Counted from the first letter of the stretch, positions 1-7,569 are shown. The stretch: DNA of 38,374 nucleotides from Acidimicrobiia bacterium (GCA_025359845.1 JANYDT010000121.1:1-38374); one strand, 5' to 3'. Translations and numbers: made by a program. Notes: generated by a model not told the origin, from the sequence alone.

Positions 1-52
1 GGAGCCCACCCAATGGAGGTTCTGGCCGTCGAACCACATACTCGCCGAAACG

Positions 53-424
53 TCAGGCGGGCAGCGCTGGGAGCGGACCAAAGAACCCGTCAATGCGGTC
101 GAGCAGCCCGTTGTCGGCGATGCGTACTGCGTCGAAGCCAACGTTCACAACGCGACCCTTGAGTGTGAAGTGCCATTCATAGCGACAGCGGTCGTGATGG
201 TGGTCGACGCCCGAGCCGATCGTGAACACAGCGTGCCGATACTTCGAACGGAAGTCGAGGACGTTCGTCTCCAGTGCAGCCCGTCCGACATGGAAATGCA
301 GCGGATCGCAGAAAACGAACCTCTCCGACACTGCCTGAACGAGATGACCGCGTACCAATGACGGATCGGTCTCATTCCACATGGCCCAGTAGTGGTCGAA
401 GGCTGGAACAGGAAACAGACTCAT
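53..424 (-). CDS. SnoaL/NTF2-like fold protein
   Basis: A 123-residue protein with the size and pattern of the SnoaL/NTF2-like alpha+beta cone fold: an N-terminal helix (FDHYWAMWNETDPS), then strands with aromatic and His residues (FVFCDPLHFHVG, YRHAVFTIGSGVDHHHDRCR, YEWHFTLKGRVVNVGFD) and the closing strand LLDRIDGFFGP. Members are often small enzymes or ligand-binding proteins, and no substrate can be read here. The ATG (422-424) faces a TetR regulator across about 46 bases, the usual arrangement for a regulator and its target, so repression by that TetR protein is a reasonable inference. There is no room for a Shine-Dalgarno between a candidate -10 and the ATG, so the mRNA may be leaderless. 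Confidence 0.75.
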   Translation of the reverse strand: MSLFPVPAFDHYWAMWNETDPSLVRGHLVQAVSERFVFCDPLHFHVGRAALETNVLDFRSKYRHAVFTIGSGVDHHHDRCRYEWHFTLKGRVVNVGFDAVRIADNGLLDRIDGFFGPLPALPA

Positions 425-470
425 GGTCGGTATTATGGGTTACAGACCGATAGTCGGTAAAGTTCGGCGA
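425..470. promoter_or_regulatory. Divergent promoter/operator between the NTF2-like gene and the TetR gene
   Basis: Three copies of one half-site are visible: TCGGT at 427-431, ACCGA at 446-450 and TCGGT at 454-458. The last two form the inverted repeat ACCGA-TAG-TCGGT. Read leftward, TTTACC and CATAAT (18-base spacing) make a plausible -35/-10 pair that brackets the inverted repeat and ends about 10 bases before the leftward ATG. Read rightward, TAAAGT (458-463) lies 7 bases before the TetR ATG at 471. A TetR dimer bound here would block both promoters. Inferred from sequence symmetry and gene arrangement. Confidence 0.55.
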
Positions 471-1049
471 ATGGCAACCCAGGCAGAGCGGGGAACGGCG
501 ACCCGCTCCGCGATCCTCGAAGCGGCCCGCTCGCTGTTCGCAAACCAAGGCTATGAGGCGACCTCGGTGGCCGACATCCTGGACGCGGCGGCACTCAGCC
601 GTGGCGCGATGTACCACCACTTCAAGAGCAAGGAGGACGTCTTCGCCGCCGTGTTCGTCCAGACGTCGAGCGATGCGATCCGTCAAGCCGCTACCCGCGT
701 GTCGGCCGCGCTCTCGCCGAGAGCGTCTCTCGTCGCCGGTTGCCTCGGCTGGCTCGACGCAGTCGACGATCCGAAAATGCGCCAAATCCTCCTAGTCGAC
801 GGCCCTGTGGCGTTGGGCTGGGAGCGAGCGCGTCTGCTGGAGGAGGCGACGAGTCTCGGCGTCATGCGGGCCTCTATCCGGCGGGCTGTGCCCGCTGGTC
901 GACTCGACGCGGCGTCAGTCGATCTTGCCGCGCGGTTCCTCAGCGCGGCTCTCACCGAGGCGGCGCTCGGGCTCGGGCGACGGGATCGAGCGAAGCGTCG
1001 GCGCACCGGTGAGCTATTGACGGCGATGATCAACGGGCTTTGCACGTAA
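471..1049 (+). CDS. TetR/AcrR family transcriptional regulator
   Basis: A 192-residue TetR-family repressor. The N-terminal HTH is clear: RSAILEAARSLFANQGYEAT, then SVADILDAAALSRGAMYHHF and KSKEDVFAAVF, with the usual 'tYhHF.sKe.l' recognition region. The C-terminal ligand domain (about residues 65-192) is unassigned. An in-frame ATG at 423 exists but would overlap the divergent gene's start codon and bury the operator. The ATG at 471 leaves a 46-base control region and starts at the usual distance before the HTH. It probably controls itself and the NTF2-like gene, and the ligand is unknown. Confidence 0.9.
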   Translation: MATQAERGTATRSAILEAARSLFANQGYEATSVADILDAAALSRGAMYHHFKSKEDVFAAVFVQTSSDAIRQAATRVSAALSPRASLVAGCLGWLDAVDDPKMRQILLVDGPVALGWERARLLEEATSLGVMRASIRRAVPAGRLDAASVDLAARFLSAALTEAALGLGRRDRAKRRRTGELLTAMINGLCT

Positions 1050-1133
1050 CGGTTTCCGCCAACGCGGCCGACGCGCTGACCTCTGGCTCTCGACAAGGAC
1101 GGCCTGAAATCAGTGCGACCTAGGAGCGATCGA

Positions 1134-1254
1134 ACGGGGTGTCGGTTGCAGCCGAATTGGCGGAAGCGGACACGATCCTTGATCGGGCGGGAGTCGGACC
1201 TCAGTGATTCCCGGCTCCTTGAAGGATGTGAGATCGAGACATCCGACACCCCGT
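1134..1254. repeat. Nested imperfect inverted repeat
   Basis: An exact 12-base inverted repeat, ACGGGGTGTCGG (1134-1145) and CCGACACCCCGT (1243-1254), encloses two more pairs: ATCCTT (1175-1180)/AAGGAT (1222-1227) and CGGGA (1188-1192)/TCCCG (1209-1213). The inner pairs share a centre near 1201 and the outer pair centres at 1194, so a fold would carry an asymmetric bulge of about 14 bases on the left arm. It lies in a gene-free interval. A MITE-like remnant or other foldable mobile DNA is possible; no terminal duplication or transposase was found. Confidence 0.5.
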
Positions 1255-1531
1255 CCTGTACGAACTGATCCCATAGTCACTTCGCCCACGACCACGTCGA
1301 GCACCAACGGTTCCAGGCCCACGCCATGCAACACGCCACCACCTACGGGCACAGCAACGAGGAGCGCCGCCGTTTTGCCGACGTGTTTCTCCCACCTCGT
1401 AAGGGTATGGGAGGCAGAGGAAGCGTGGGCCGCAACGCTCATCGACAACGAACGCAAAGCCCGCCCTCAAGGTCCCGCTCGGAGTCGCTCGAACTATTGC
1501 CGTGAGGGATTCGGATTTCTCGATGGATCTC
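1255..1531 (+). other. Gene-free interval with a possible decayed coding remnant
   Basis: No intact gene can be supported here. Two short stretches look protein-like in adjacent frames: one from about 1278 (HDHVEHQRFQAHAMQHATT, then NEERRRFADVFLPP) and one from about 1405 (VWEAEEAWAATLIDNERKAR). They would join if one or two bases were lost near 1395-1408. I do not recognise the family. They may be the end of a broken gene or may be chance. Confidence 0.2.
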
Positions 1532-1561
1532 TTGACAGGACACCAAATGGTTTCCTATACT
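1532..1561 (+). promoter_or_regulatory. Consensus-like sigma-70 promoter of the ArsR-SRPBCC gene
   Basis: TTGACA (1532-1537) matches the -35 consensus exactly, and TATACT (1556-1561) follows after 18 bases, differing from TATAAT at one position. Transcription would begin around 1567-1569, on the GTG codon at 1568. That places the true start of the regulator at 1568 with a leaderless mRNA, because any upstream start would lie inside the promoter. Confidence 0.8.
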
Positions 1562-1567
1562 AATTGC

Positions 1568-2332
1568 GTGGAACTGGTCTTCAAAGCTCTCGCTGACCCG
1601 ACCCGCCGGGCCCTGCTCGACGAGTTGTTCCGTGTCGACGGTCAGACCCTGTTGGCGTTGACGTCACGTTTCGACATGACCCGTATCGGGGTGGCGAAGC
1701 ATCTCGGGCTTCTCGAGGAGGCGGGACTGGTCGTGACCCAGCGGCGTGGCCGCGAGAAGTTGCACTACCTGAACCCGGTCCCGATCCGGCTCGTCCACGA
1801 CCGGTGGGTGAACAAATTCACCGAGTTGTGGGCTGCAGGGCTCGCCGACCTCAAACACGAACTGGAGCAGACGATGGAAAGAGTTTTCGAGATCTATATC
1901 CGCACAACACCCGAGCGATTGTGGGCCGCTATAACCGACCCCGACACCCGAGCCCGGTTCCACTTCGGGAACCGTATCGATTCGGACTGGACCCAAGGAT
2001 CGCGGTACGTCGTGTCGAACCCGAACGCCGACGGTCTCCTGATTGAGGGCGACAATATCGAAGTTGACCCACCTCGGCGACTGGTACAGACCATGCATGC
2101 CCTGTGGGGTGACGAGGTCAACGATGTCACGTCACGCGTGACTTGGGAGATCGAACCAGTCGCCGATTCGTGCCGACTCACCGTGACCCACGATCAACTC
2201 CCCGACGGTGCCAACGAACAGCTCTACGGCGGTTGGCCGATGATCCTGTCCGGGCTCAAAACCTGGATCGAGACCGGCGAGGAACTCACTACGCCCGGTT
2301 CCCTCATGTACAAGTCCCTCAAGAACAAGTAA
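1568..2332 (+). CDS. ArsR-family HTH fused to an SRPBCC (AHSA1-type) domain
   Basis: A 254-residue two-domain regulator. Residues about 1-100 are an ArsR/SmtB winged helix ([20 protein letters not shown], then [20 protein letters not shown] and the wing [17 protein letters not shown]). Residues about 105-254 are an SRPBCC/START-like domain ([20 protein letters not shown], ending [16 protein letters not shown]). Such fusions are a known actinobacterial class in which the SRPBCC cavity probably senses a hydrophobic ligand; no metal-binding Cys cluster is present. The start at GTG 1568 is chosen because a near-consensus promoter ends 6 bases upstream. The next gene begins 14 bases after the stop behind a good Shine-Dalgarno, so the two are likely co-transcribed. 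Confidence 0.88.
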   Translation: MELVFKALADPTRRALLDELFRVDGQTLLALTSRFDMTRIGVAKHLGLLEEAGLVVTQRRGREKLHYLNPVPIRLVHDRWVNKFTELWAAGLADLKHELEQTMERVFEIYIRTTPERLWAAITDPDTRARFHFGNRIDSDWTQGSRYVVSNPNADGLLIEGDNIEVDPPRRLVQTMHALWGDEVNDVTSRVTWEIEPVADSCRLTVTHDQLPDGANEQLYGGWPMILSGLKTWIETGEELTTPGSLMYKSLKNK

Positions 2333-2346
2333 GGAGAACACCCACA

Positions 2347-2670
2347 ATGCCAACACTCGACACGGTCTTCACCGCCGTCCTGCACAAGAGCCCAGCCAAG
2401 GGCGGCTGGACCTATCTCGTGACCGATTGGAGCGCCGAGTACTTCGGCACGCGCGGCCTCGTCAAGGTCGCAGGAACCGTGGACGGACACCCGTTCCCAA
2501 GCTCGTTCATGGCTCTCGGCGACGGCACCCACAAACTGCCGATCAGGGCCGATCTCCGCACACACATCGACAAGCACGCCGGCCAAACAGTCACCGTGCA
2601 CCTCATAGAACGCCTCGGACCGCGTCCGGTCCGCCAGGAACAGACCGAGTCGCCATGTTTGACAACGTAA
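2347..2670 (+). CDS. DUF1905 domain protein
   Basis: A 107-residue protein matching the DUF1905 pattern: [20 protein letters not shown], then [20 protein letters not shown] and [18 protein letters not shown], ending [10 protein letters not shown]. The family is a small beta-rich domain of unknown function. It often sits beside ArsR-SRPBCC regulators, as here. AAGGAG (2331-2336) lies 10 bases before the ATG, which supports this start. The last bases overlap the following broken SMP-30 gene, so the three formed one operon before decay. Confidence 0.85.
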   Translation: MPTLDTVFTAVLHKSPAKGGWTYLVTDWSAEYFGTRGLVKVAGTVDGHPFPSSFMALGDGTHKLPIRADLRTHIDKHAGQTVTVHLIERLGPRPVRQEQTESPCLTT

Positions 2671-3325
2671 GAGTTCTGGCCGAAGGAATCACCATGGGAG
2701 AGTCTGTGCGCTGGCACGACGGGCGCACCTGGCTCTGCGACTGGGGTGCCAGCACCCTCCTCGCTGTCGATGGTGAAGGCCACACCGAAACCATCGAAGA
2801 CCTGGGCGACCTGATTCCCTGGACGGTGGATTGGCTCGCTGACGGTTCAATGCTGATCGTGCCACGCGGTCGAAACTCGCTGATGCGCGTCAACCACAAC
2901 GGAGCTGTCTCCGTTCACGCCGAATTAGGCGACCACGCACCACAAGGCTGCAACGAGATGTTCGCCCACGGACGAGGCAACATCTACCTCAACGCCAATC
3001 GGATACAACATGATGGCCGGCGAGCCTCCTCGGCCTCGGCAATGGGACACCTGACGGCATCTGCACCGACCGCGAAGATGCCGTCTGGTACGCCGATGTA
3101 TCTAACGCCTGCTGCGTCCGCGTCCGCGACGGCGGCGAAATCGCCCAAGTCGTTCAACTCGACCGCGGTGCCTTCTCCTGCGCCCTCGCCGGCCCCGAAC
3201 GCCGAACGCTCCACATCGCGGCCACCATCCGGGAAGGCGCCGACACGTTCACCGCCGATTCGCCCAACGGACGACTCCTCTCCATCGACGTACAAGTCCC
3301 CGGTGCTGGATGGCCCTCACCCTGA
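2655..3325 (+). pseudogene. SMP-30/gluconolactonase family gene, internally deleted and frameshifted
   Basis: The ATG at 2655 overlaps the DUF1905 stop. The first 115 or so residues read as a normal SMP-30/gluconolactonase N-terminus (GESVRWHDGRTWLCDWGAS, DGSMLIVPRGRNSLMRVNHN, APQGCNEMFAHGRGNIYLNA). Near 3000 the homologous reading moves to a second frame (GYNMMAGEPPRP). At about 3031 it jumps to a third frame that continues as the family's C-terminal part (GTPDGICTDREDAVWYADVS, RVRDGGEIAQVVQLDRGAFS) to a TGA at 3323-3325. Roughly 80 residues between these blocks are missing. The junction lies in a CCTCGG-repeated stretch, which suggests a deletion between short repeats. Without the full beta-propeller no activity is expected. 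Confidence 0.85.
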
Positions 3326-3404
3326 CCCGTCACCGACCTCCAACGTCACCGTTCGGCCCTCCATTGGCTGTGCGACGCGTTGCAGCTGGATCGGGGACCG
3401 GGGT

Positions 3405-4586
3405 CTAAGGGTCGGCGGCGGCGATGAGAGGACGGGCGCGGACGGCCAGTTCAAGCACGAACCGGCCCTCAGGGTCGTGAGGGGAATGACCAGTGAGCTG
3501 GGCGATCCGTTCGAGGCGGTAGCCGACCGCGCGAGCGCTGAGGTGCAGCGCACGCGCAGTGGCGGACAGGTTGCCGGACGCGGCGATGTGGGCCTGGAGC
3601 GTCTCGATGAGATGCTCGCCGCCCCCTCTGGCCCGCTGCAACGGACCGAGGACCGTCGCGACCAACTCACCGGCCAGGCCGACGTCGGCGGTCAGTACCC
3701 GAAAGGGCAAGAGGGCCTCGAACCGAGCTACCGAGCCCACGTGGCCGAGCCGGCCGGCGAGTTCGAGAGACTGGCGGGCTTCACCGTAGGAGCGGACCAC
3801 GCCACCAGCCCCGCGGCCGGGACTTCCGACACCGATCCGCCACGGGCCCTCGCCCGCCTCTTCCAGGGACCGGGTCAGGCCGGTGGCCGCCTCGGGGGCG
3901 GCGCCAGGAAACACGCAGACCAGCAGACCTTGCTTGGTGGCGACCATGACGTCGCGCCCGTTGAATGTGGCAAGAACGGCCGCTTCGACCCGGCTGTGGA
4001 TGGGATCGGCGTCCAGCAGCCGCCGTCCGGTTCCGGAAACGGCAACGTGATGGGTGCCCGCGAGGTTGAACCCGAATCGAGCGGCTCGCTCCAGCATCAG
4101 ATCCGGCTCCCCGCTCCCAGCGAGGAGGTCGTCTACGAACTCGCGACGAAGTGACTCTTCGAAACGAATCGTGCGACGCTGGGCCCGCTCGTAACCGGCC
4201 GCAAGCGCCTCCGCGGCGTCGTCGGCCGCTCGAAACAGGGCCGCAGCAACCGACGCGACCGTAGCCGCGCTCGACTGCGGTGCCCGTGTGTCGATAACGG
4301 CCCATAGCCGCCAAGTGGCGCTGAGATAGAGGTCGAGCAACGCCGACAAGGCAACCCCTTGGTTGGCGGCCTCCTCTCCTTGATGGCGGCATGCCTCGAC
4401 GTCGACGCGTGACAGACGCCGCCCACTCCGAGCCACATCGATCACGGCGCGCAGATGCTCACCCAGCAACGCGGCCTCGATGCCGGCATCACGGGCCGCC
4501 AGTGCACCGACGTTGCCGGCGTTGATCGCGGCATGGCCGACGAGGGTCTCGACGTCTGAGCGTCGGCTGCCGGATAGAGTGGCCAT
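3405..4586 (-). CDS. PucR/CdaR-type transcriptional regulator
   Basis: A 393-residue regulator. The C-terminus carries the PucR-type HTH: LIETLQAHIAASGNLSATAR, then ALHLSARAVGYRLERIAQLT and DPEGRFVLELAVRARPL. The middle (about residues 150-320) resembles the GGDEF-like CdaR domain with no catalytic motif. The N-terminal 140 residues are helical and unassigned. Family members often control catabolic operons by sensing small molecules. I start at ATG 4586; a TTG at 4616 would add 10 residues, and neither has a convincing Shine-Dalgarno. It ends convergent with the broken SMP-30 gene and starts back to back with the riboswitch operon. Confidence 0.85.
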   Translation of the reverse strand: MATLSGSRRSDVETLVGHAAINAGNVGALAARDAGIEAALLGEHLRAVIDVARSGRRLSRVDVEACRHQGEEAANQGVALSALLDLYLSATWRLWAVIDTRAPQSSAATVASVAAALFRAADDAAEALAAGYERAQRRTIRFEESLRREFVDDLLAGSGEPDLMLERAARFGFNLAGTHHVAVSGTGRRLLDADPIHSRVEAAVLATFNGRDVMVATKQGLLVCVFPGAAPEAATGLTRSLEEAGEGPWRIGVGSPGRGAGGVVRSYGEARQSLELAGRLGHVGSVARFEALLPFRVLTADVGLAGELVATVLGPLQRARGGGEHLIETLQAHIAASGNLSATARALHLSARAVGYRLERIAQLTGHSPHDPEGRFVLELAVRARPLIAAADP

Positions 4587-4650
4587 CAAGGCGAGTTTGC
4601 CACTTTTCGGAAGCAAACACGTCTAGATCTTGCCGAAATCGGCCGTTGTA

Positions 4651-4679
4651 TTCGCCAACCCGGCGCGCGAAAGTGTAAT
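4651..4679 (+). promoter_or_regulatory. Probable promoter of the riboswitch-TerC operon
   Basis: TGTAAT (4674-4679) differs from the -10 consensus at one position. TTCGCC (4651-4656) lies 17 bases upstream and is a weak -35. Transcription would begin near 4686, at the start of the riboswitch P1 stem, as expected for a leader whose aptamer is at the 5' end. Confidence 0.5.
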
Positions 4680-4684
4680 CGTCA

Positions 4685-4801
4685 GCGAAGGGGAGTATCC
4701 CGCAACGACGTTGCCGTCAACACAGATCACTCTTGTGATCTCGGCAGCCCGGCTCTTGCGAGTGGGAGAGACCTTCGATCGACTGATGTCTATCGAAAGG
4801 T
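4685..4801 (+). promoter_or_regulatory. yybP-ykoY (Mn2+) riboswitch with translational expression platform
   Basis: The leader shows the yybP-ykoY landmarks in order: GGGGAGTA (4690-4697); a GCAA/TTGC hairpin (from 4701); GCCGTCAA (4710-4717) opening a GCCG/CGGC stem that carries the perfect hairpin GATCAC-TCTT-GTGATC (4725-4740); a CTC/GAG hairpin (about 4754-4763); and GAGACC (4768-4773). P1 pairs CGAAGG (4686-4691) with CCTTCG (4772-4777). The same 3' strand, ACCTTCGAT (4771-4779), is complementary, with one extra A, to ATCGAAAGGT (4792-4801), which holds the Shine-Dalgarno of the first gene. The two pairings exclude each other, so metal-stabilised P1 would free the ribosome site. The family is known to sense Mn2+ and to precede TerC-family exporters; the third gene here is TerC. 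Confidence 0.85.
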
Positions 4802-4805
4802 CCCC

Positions 4806-5288
4806 ATGTCGAACAGTTCGCAATCAATTATTCAAGGGTTGCGTTGGATATTGTCTAATACGAAACGACTCATAGTCCTCGTTTTGGGTACTGCACTCGT
4901 CGCGACGGGCCTCGCGATGCTGATCCTGCCCGGACCCGGCATTCTCGTGTCCATTGTCGGGCTGGCCGTTCTCGCGACGGAGTTCGCCTGGGCGGAACGC
5001 ACCCTTGACCGTTCAAAGGCCAGAGCGATTGACGCTGCGAATAAGGTGGCAGCGAGCGCCGCGAGCCGAATCGGCCTCGGCGTCTCGGCGATCGGTTTCA
5101 TCGTCGTTGGTGGCATGGCTGCCGCGTTTTCACGCCAGTACCGGGCTCTCGGCGTGGGTGCTTTTGTTGCCGGAATCACTGCAGCAGCCGTGCTCCTGCC
5201 CCAGACCCGCCGCTTTCTGAACAGCCGCGTAGAACCGCGGCCAGCACCAGACCCTGTCACCAACCAACCCGAGAGGTACCCGTCATGA
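4806..5288 (+). CDS. PGPGW (TIGR02611-like) membrane protein
   Basis: A 160-residue membrane protein with the PGPGW-type signature: a first helix (IVLVLGTALVATGLAMLIL), then LPGPGILVSIVGLAVLATEF and AWAERTLDRSK. Further hydrophobic segments lie at about residues 90-112 and 117-133. The C-terminal tail is Pro/Arg-rich. The family is common in actinobacteria and its role is unknown. GAAAGG (4795-4800) lies 5 bases before the ATG, inside the strand that the riboswitch hairpin would mask, so translation of this gene is the probable direct target of the switch. It overlaps the next gene by ATGA, implying coupled translation. Confidence 0.85.
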   Translation: MSNSSQSIIQGLRWILSNTKRLIVLVLGTALVATGLAMLILPGPGILVSIVGLAVLATEFAWAERTLDRSKARAIDAANKVAASAASRIGLGVSAIGFIVVGGMAAAFSRQYRALGVGAFVAGITAAAVLLPQTRRFLNSRVEPRPAPDPVTNQPERYPS

Positions 5289-6301
5289 ACCGAACCCTGC
5301 TCGCCGAACTGCAAACCCAACGCTCCTATCCGAGCGTCACGTTGCTGCTCAACACCACCCCGAGACGGCCACTCGACTCCACGCAAATGGGGAACGCGAA
5401 ACGGCTGGTCGATCAAGTGGATGGTCGCCTCGAAAACGAGACAGACAACGCACTCCGGGCGGTGCTGGTAACCAAGCTCATCGAGCTACTTGATGAAGCG
5501 GCAACCGACTATGGCGGTCACGCACTGGCGTTGTGTGTCTCGCCGACCTACTCCGCCACGGTTCAGCTTGGACAACCGGTGAATGAGCGGGTCATCATTG
5601 ACGAGACGTTCGCTACCCGCGATCTGGTGGCGGACCTTAACCGCACCGCACTCTACCGGGTTGTCACAGTGAGCGACCGGACTACCCGGCTTTTCGTAGG
5701 TGATCGGCAACGCCTTGTGGAGGAACGAACCAATTCCTGGCCTCTCATTCGTGAGCCGGAACAGAACCCGCATTCGTGGAAGCGTGCGATGGTGAACGCC
5801 TTCAAGTGCGAGCACGAGCGGTATCCACTACCGACGGTCGTCGCGGGAATTGAACGATCCGTTCGACAAGTTCTGCGCGCTGTCGAATTTGAAACGATTG
5901 GGGCGATACCGGGCAACCATGACCGCACCAGCTGGGTTGATCTCCACCATCACGCGTGGCCGCTCGTCACGGACTGGCTGCGCGCTGACAAGACGCGAGC
6001 CATGGCGAGGCTCGACGAAGCACGCTCGCAATGCCGGTTCGCGGGCGGGATCAGCGAGATCTGGCCACTCGCCAACGAGGGCCGCATAGAGCTTCTGATC
6101 GTGGAAGACACCTATGTCGTCGCGGCACGTCTCGACGGAATCCATTTCGACCTGGCCGTAGACGCTACAGCTCATGGCGTGATCGACGACCTCATCGACG
6201 AAACAATTGAAGCGGTAATGGCCAAAGGCGGAAGCGCCGTCATCGTTGCCGACGGGGTTCTTCACGAATGTAACCGTATCGCCGCTATTGTTCGGTATTG
6301 A
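5285..6301 (+). CDS. baeRF-family protein (bacterial eRF1-like)
   Basis: A 338-residue soluble protein that looks like a bacterial archaeo-eukaryotic release factor (baeRF) family member, best fit baeRF3. It opens with LAELQTQRSYPSVTLLLNTT. A middle segment reads ALYRVVTVSDRTTRLFVGDR, and the C-terminal Rossmann-like part ends GSAVIVADGVLHECNRIAAI. baeRF proteins resemble eRF1/Pelota domains and are predicted to act on ribosomes, but experimental roles are largely lacking. It overlaps its upstream neighbour by ATGA and the TerC gene by TTGA, so the three are one translationally coupled operon under the Mn2+ riboswitch. That context hints at stress-time ribosome handling linked to metal excess, which is inference. 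Confidence 0.75.
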   Translation: MNRTLLAELQTQRSYPSVTLLLNTTPRRPLDSTQMGNAKRLVDQVDGRLENETDNALRAVLVTKLIELLDEAATDYGGHALALCVSPTYSATVQLGQPVNERVIIDETFATRDLVADLNRTALYRVVTVSDRTTRLFVGDRQRLVEERTNSWPLIREPEQNPHSWKRAMVNAFKCEHERYPLPTVVAGIERSVRQVLRAVEFETIGAIPGNHDRTSWVDLHHHAWPLVTDWLRADKTRAMARLDEARSQCRFAGGISEIWPLANEGRIELLIVEDTYVVAARLDGIHFDLAVDATAHGVIDDLIDETIEAVMAKGGSAVIVADGVLHECNRIAAIVRY

Positions 6302-7341
6302 CCGAGTTTGGAACCCAAATGATGTTTGCTGCCGTCAAGTCCCCCCAAGACAAATTCGTGGCCCTTGACATCCCCCTCTGGGCATGGGTAGGGCTCTTCG
6401 CGATGATTGCAGCGATGCTTGGCATCGACCTGTTCCGCCACCGTGATGATCACGAGCCCGGTCCTAAAGAAGCCTTGGTCGAGTCCATCGTTTGGGTCGC
6501 ATGCGGCTTGGCCTTCAGCGTTGTCATCTGGTTGTCGTTCGGTGGCGCAGCGTTCGGTGAATACCTCAGTGGCTACCTCATCGAAAAGTCGCTCAGTGTG
6601 GACAACGTTTTTGTGTGGTCGATGTTGTTCGCCTCACTCGCCATTCCTCTCAAATTTCAGCATCGAGTGTTGTTTTGGGGAATCTTCGGAGCGCTCACAA
6701 TGCGAGCATTCTTCATCTTCACGGGAACCGCGCTGATCACGCGGTTCTGGTGGATCTTGATCGGTTTCGGACTGTTCCTCATCTACACCGGGGCCAGGAT
6801 CATCCGACACCGCGCCGACGAGGGCAAGGACGAAGCCACCCGGGGGCTCAGTTTGCTTCGACGTGTCATGCCCGTCAGTCCCAGCTTCGACGGACACAAG
6901 TTCTTTACCAAACTCAATGGCAAGCGGGCCGCTACTCCACTGTTCGCCGCGCTCGTTGTGGTCGAGGTCACCGACCTCATCTTTGCGGTCGATTCGGTGC
7001 CCGCGATCTTGGCCGTTTCGCGTGAACCGTTCCTCGTGTTCTCTTCGAACGCGTTCGCGATCCTCGGACTACGCGCCATGTACTTCCTTCTCGCAAACGC
7101 CAAGGAACGTTTCCATTACCTTTCCCATGCCCTCGGAGGAATCCTTATATTCGTCGGATTCAAAATGACTATTTCACATTGGTATCACCTCGATACCTTC
7201 ATCTCGCTCGGCCTAATTCTGAGCATGCTTGTCGGAGCGATCTGGCTGAGTTATCGACGCAACGCCCGAAGCGGCCAGGCGCTTCCTGTCGACAAACCAA
7301 CTCCCGAAGAACCGACTCGAAGTCAACGTCGGGTCCAGTGA
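6298..7341 (+). CDS. TerC-family integral membrane protein (probable Mn2+ exporter)
   Basis: A 347-residue TerC-family transporter with about nine membrane segments. Signature blocks are EKSLSVDNVFVWSMLF, VVEVTDLIFAVDSVPAILAV and SNAFAILGLRAMYFLLANAK; the acidic residues in the first two are the conserved intramembrane ones. TerC/Alx/MeeY proteins export Mn2+ or load metal onto secreted enzymes, and they are the classic genes behind yybP-ykoY riboswitches. The TTG at 6298 overlaps the upstream stop (TTGA); an ATG at 6319 would remove seven residues and is an equal candidate. The C-terminal tail is hydrophilic. No terminator is evident before the tRNA-like remnant at 7377. Confidence 0.9.
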   Translation: MTEFGTQMMFAAVKSPQDKFVALDIPLWAWVGLFAMIAAMLGIDLFRHRDDHEPGPKEALVESIVWVACGLAFSVVIWLSFGGAAFGEYLSGYLIEKSLSVDNVFVWSMLFASLAIPLKFQHRVLFWGIFGALTMRAFFIFTGTALITRFWWILIGFGLFLIYTGARIIRHRADEGKDEATRGLSLLRRVMPVSPSFDGHKFFTKLNGKRAATPLFAALVVVEVTDLIFAVDSVPAILAVSREPFLVFSSNAFAILGLRAMYFLLANAKERFHYLSHALGGILIFVGFKMTISHWYHLDTFISLGLILSMLVGAIWLSYRRNARSGQALPVDKPTPEEPTRSQRRVQ

Positions 7342-7376
7342 TTTACGCCGCCGCGCGCCGAGGGGCTCGGCAAACT

Positions 7377-7430
7377 CAGCGGAAGGGGAGGGATTCGAAC
7401 CGCCGGGCTCATCACCCGGTTTCAAGAGCG
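7377..7430 (-). repeat. Partial tRNA-Ser 3'-end copy (candidate distal attachment site)
   Basis: Bases 7377-7401 match 8828-8852 exactly and cover the tRNA acceptor 3' strand, the T arm and part of the T stem. The next 30 bases retain the variable-arm block GGGCTCATCACCC and part of the anticodon loop with small indels. There is no 5' half: the bases beyond 7430 do not provide a partner for the acceptor stem. This is therefore a fragment and not a functional tRNA. Confidence 0.75.
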
Positions 7431-7569
7431 ACCCCAGGCGTTCGGGGCCTGTCAGCAGGTCCTGCAAAGAGGGAATTTGTTCGCCACGTCCCCTCCCTTC
7501 GCCCCAGTTTCATCCAGATTTGCGCGCGAATCTGGAGAGAAGTTGGCCCTGCGAGGCGTACGCTCTGGC

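Noticed and set aside
2427-4154. A single 575-codon plus-strand frame
   Set aside because: Only the part from 2655 to about 3000 is real (SMP-30 N-terminus). The remainder is out-of-frame SMP-30 and antisense of the PucR-type gene.
7377-7430. A second functional tRNA-Ser gene
   Set aside because: Only the 3' half is present and the anticodon stem does not pair; no 5' acceptor strand exists.
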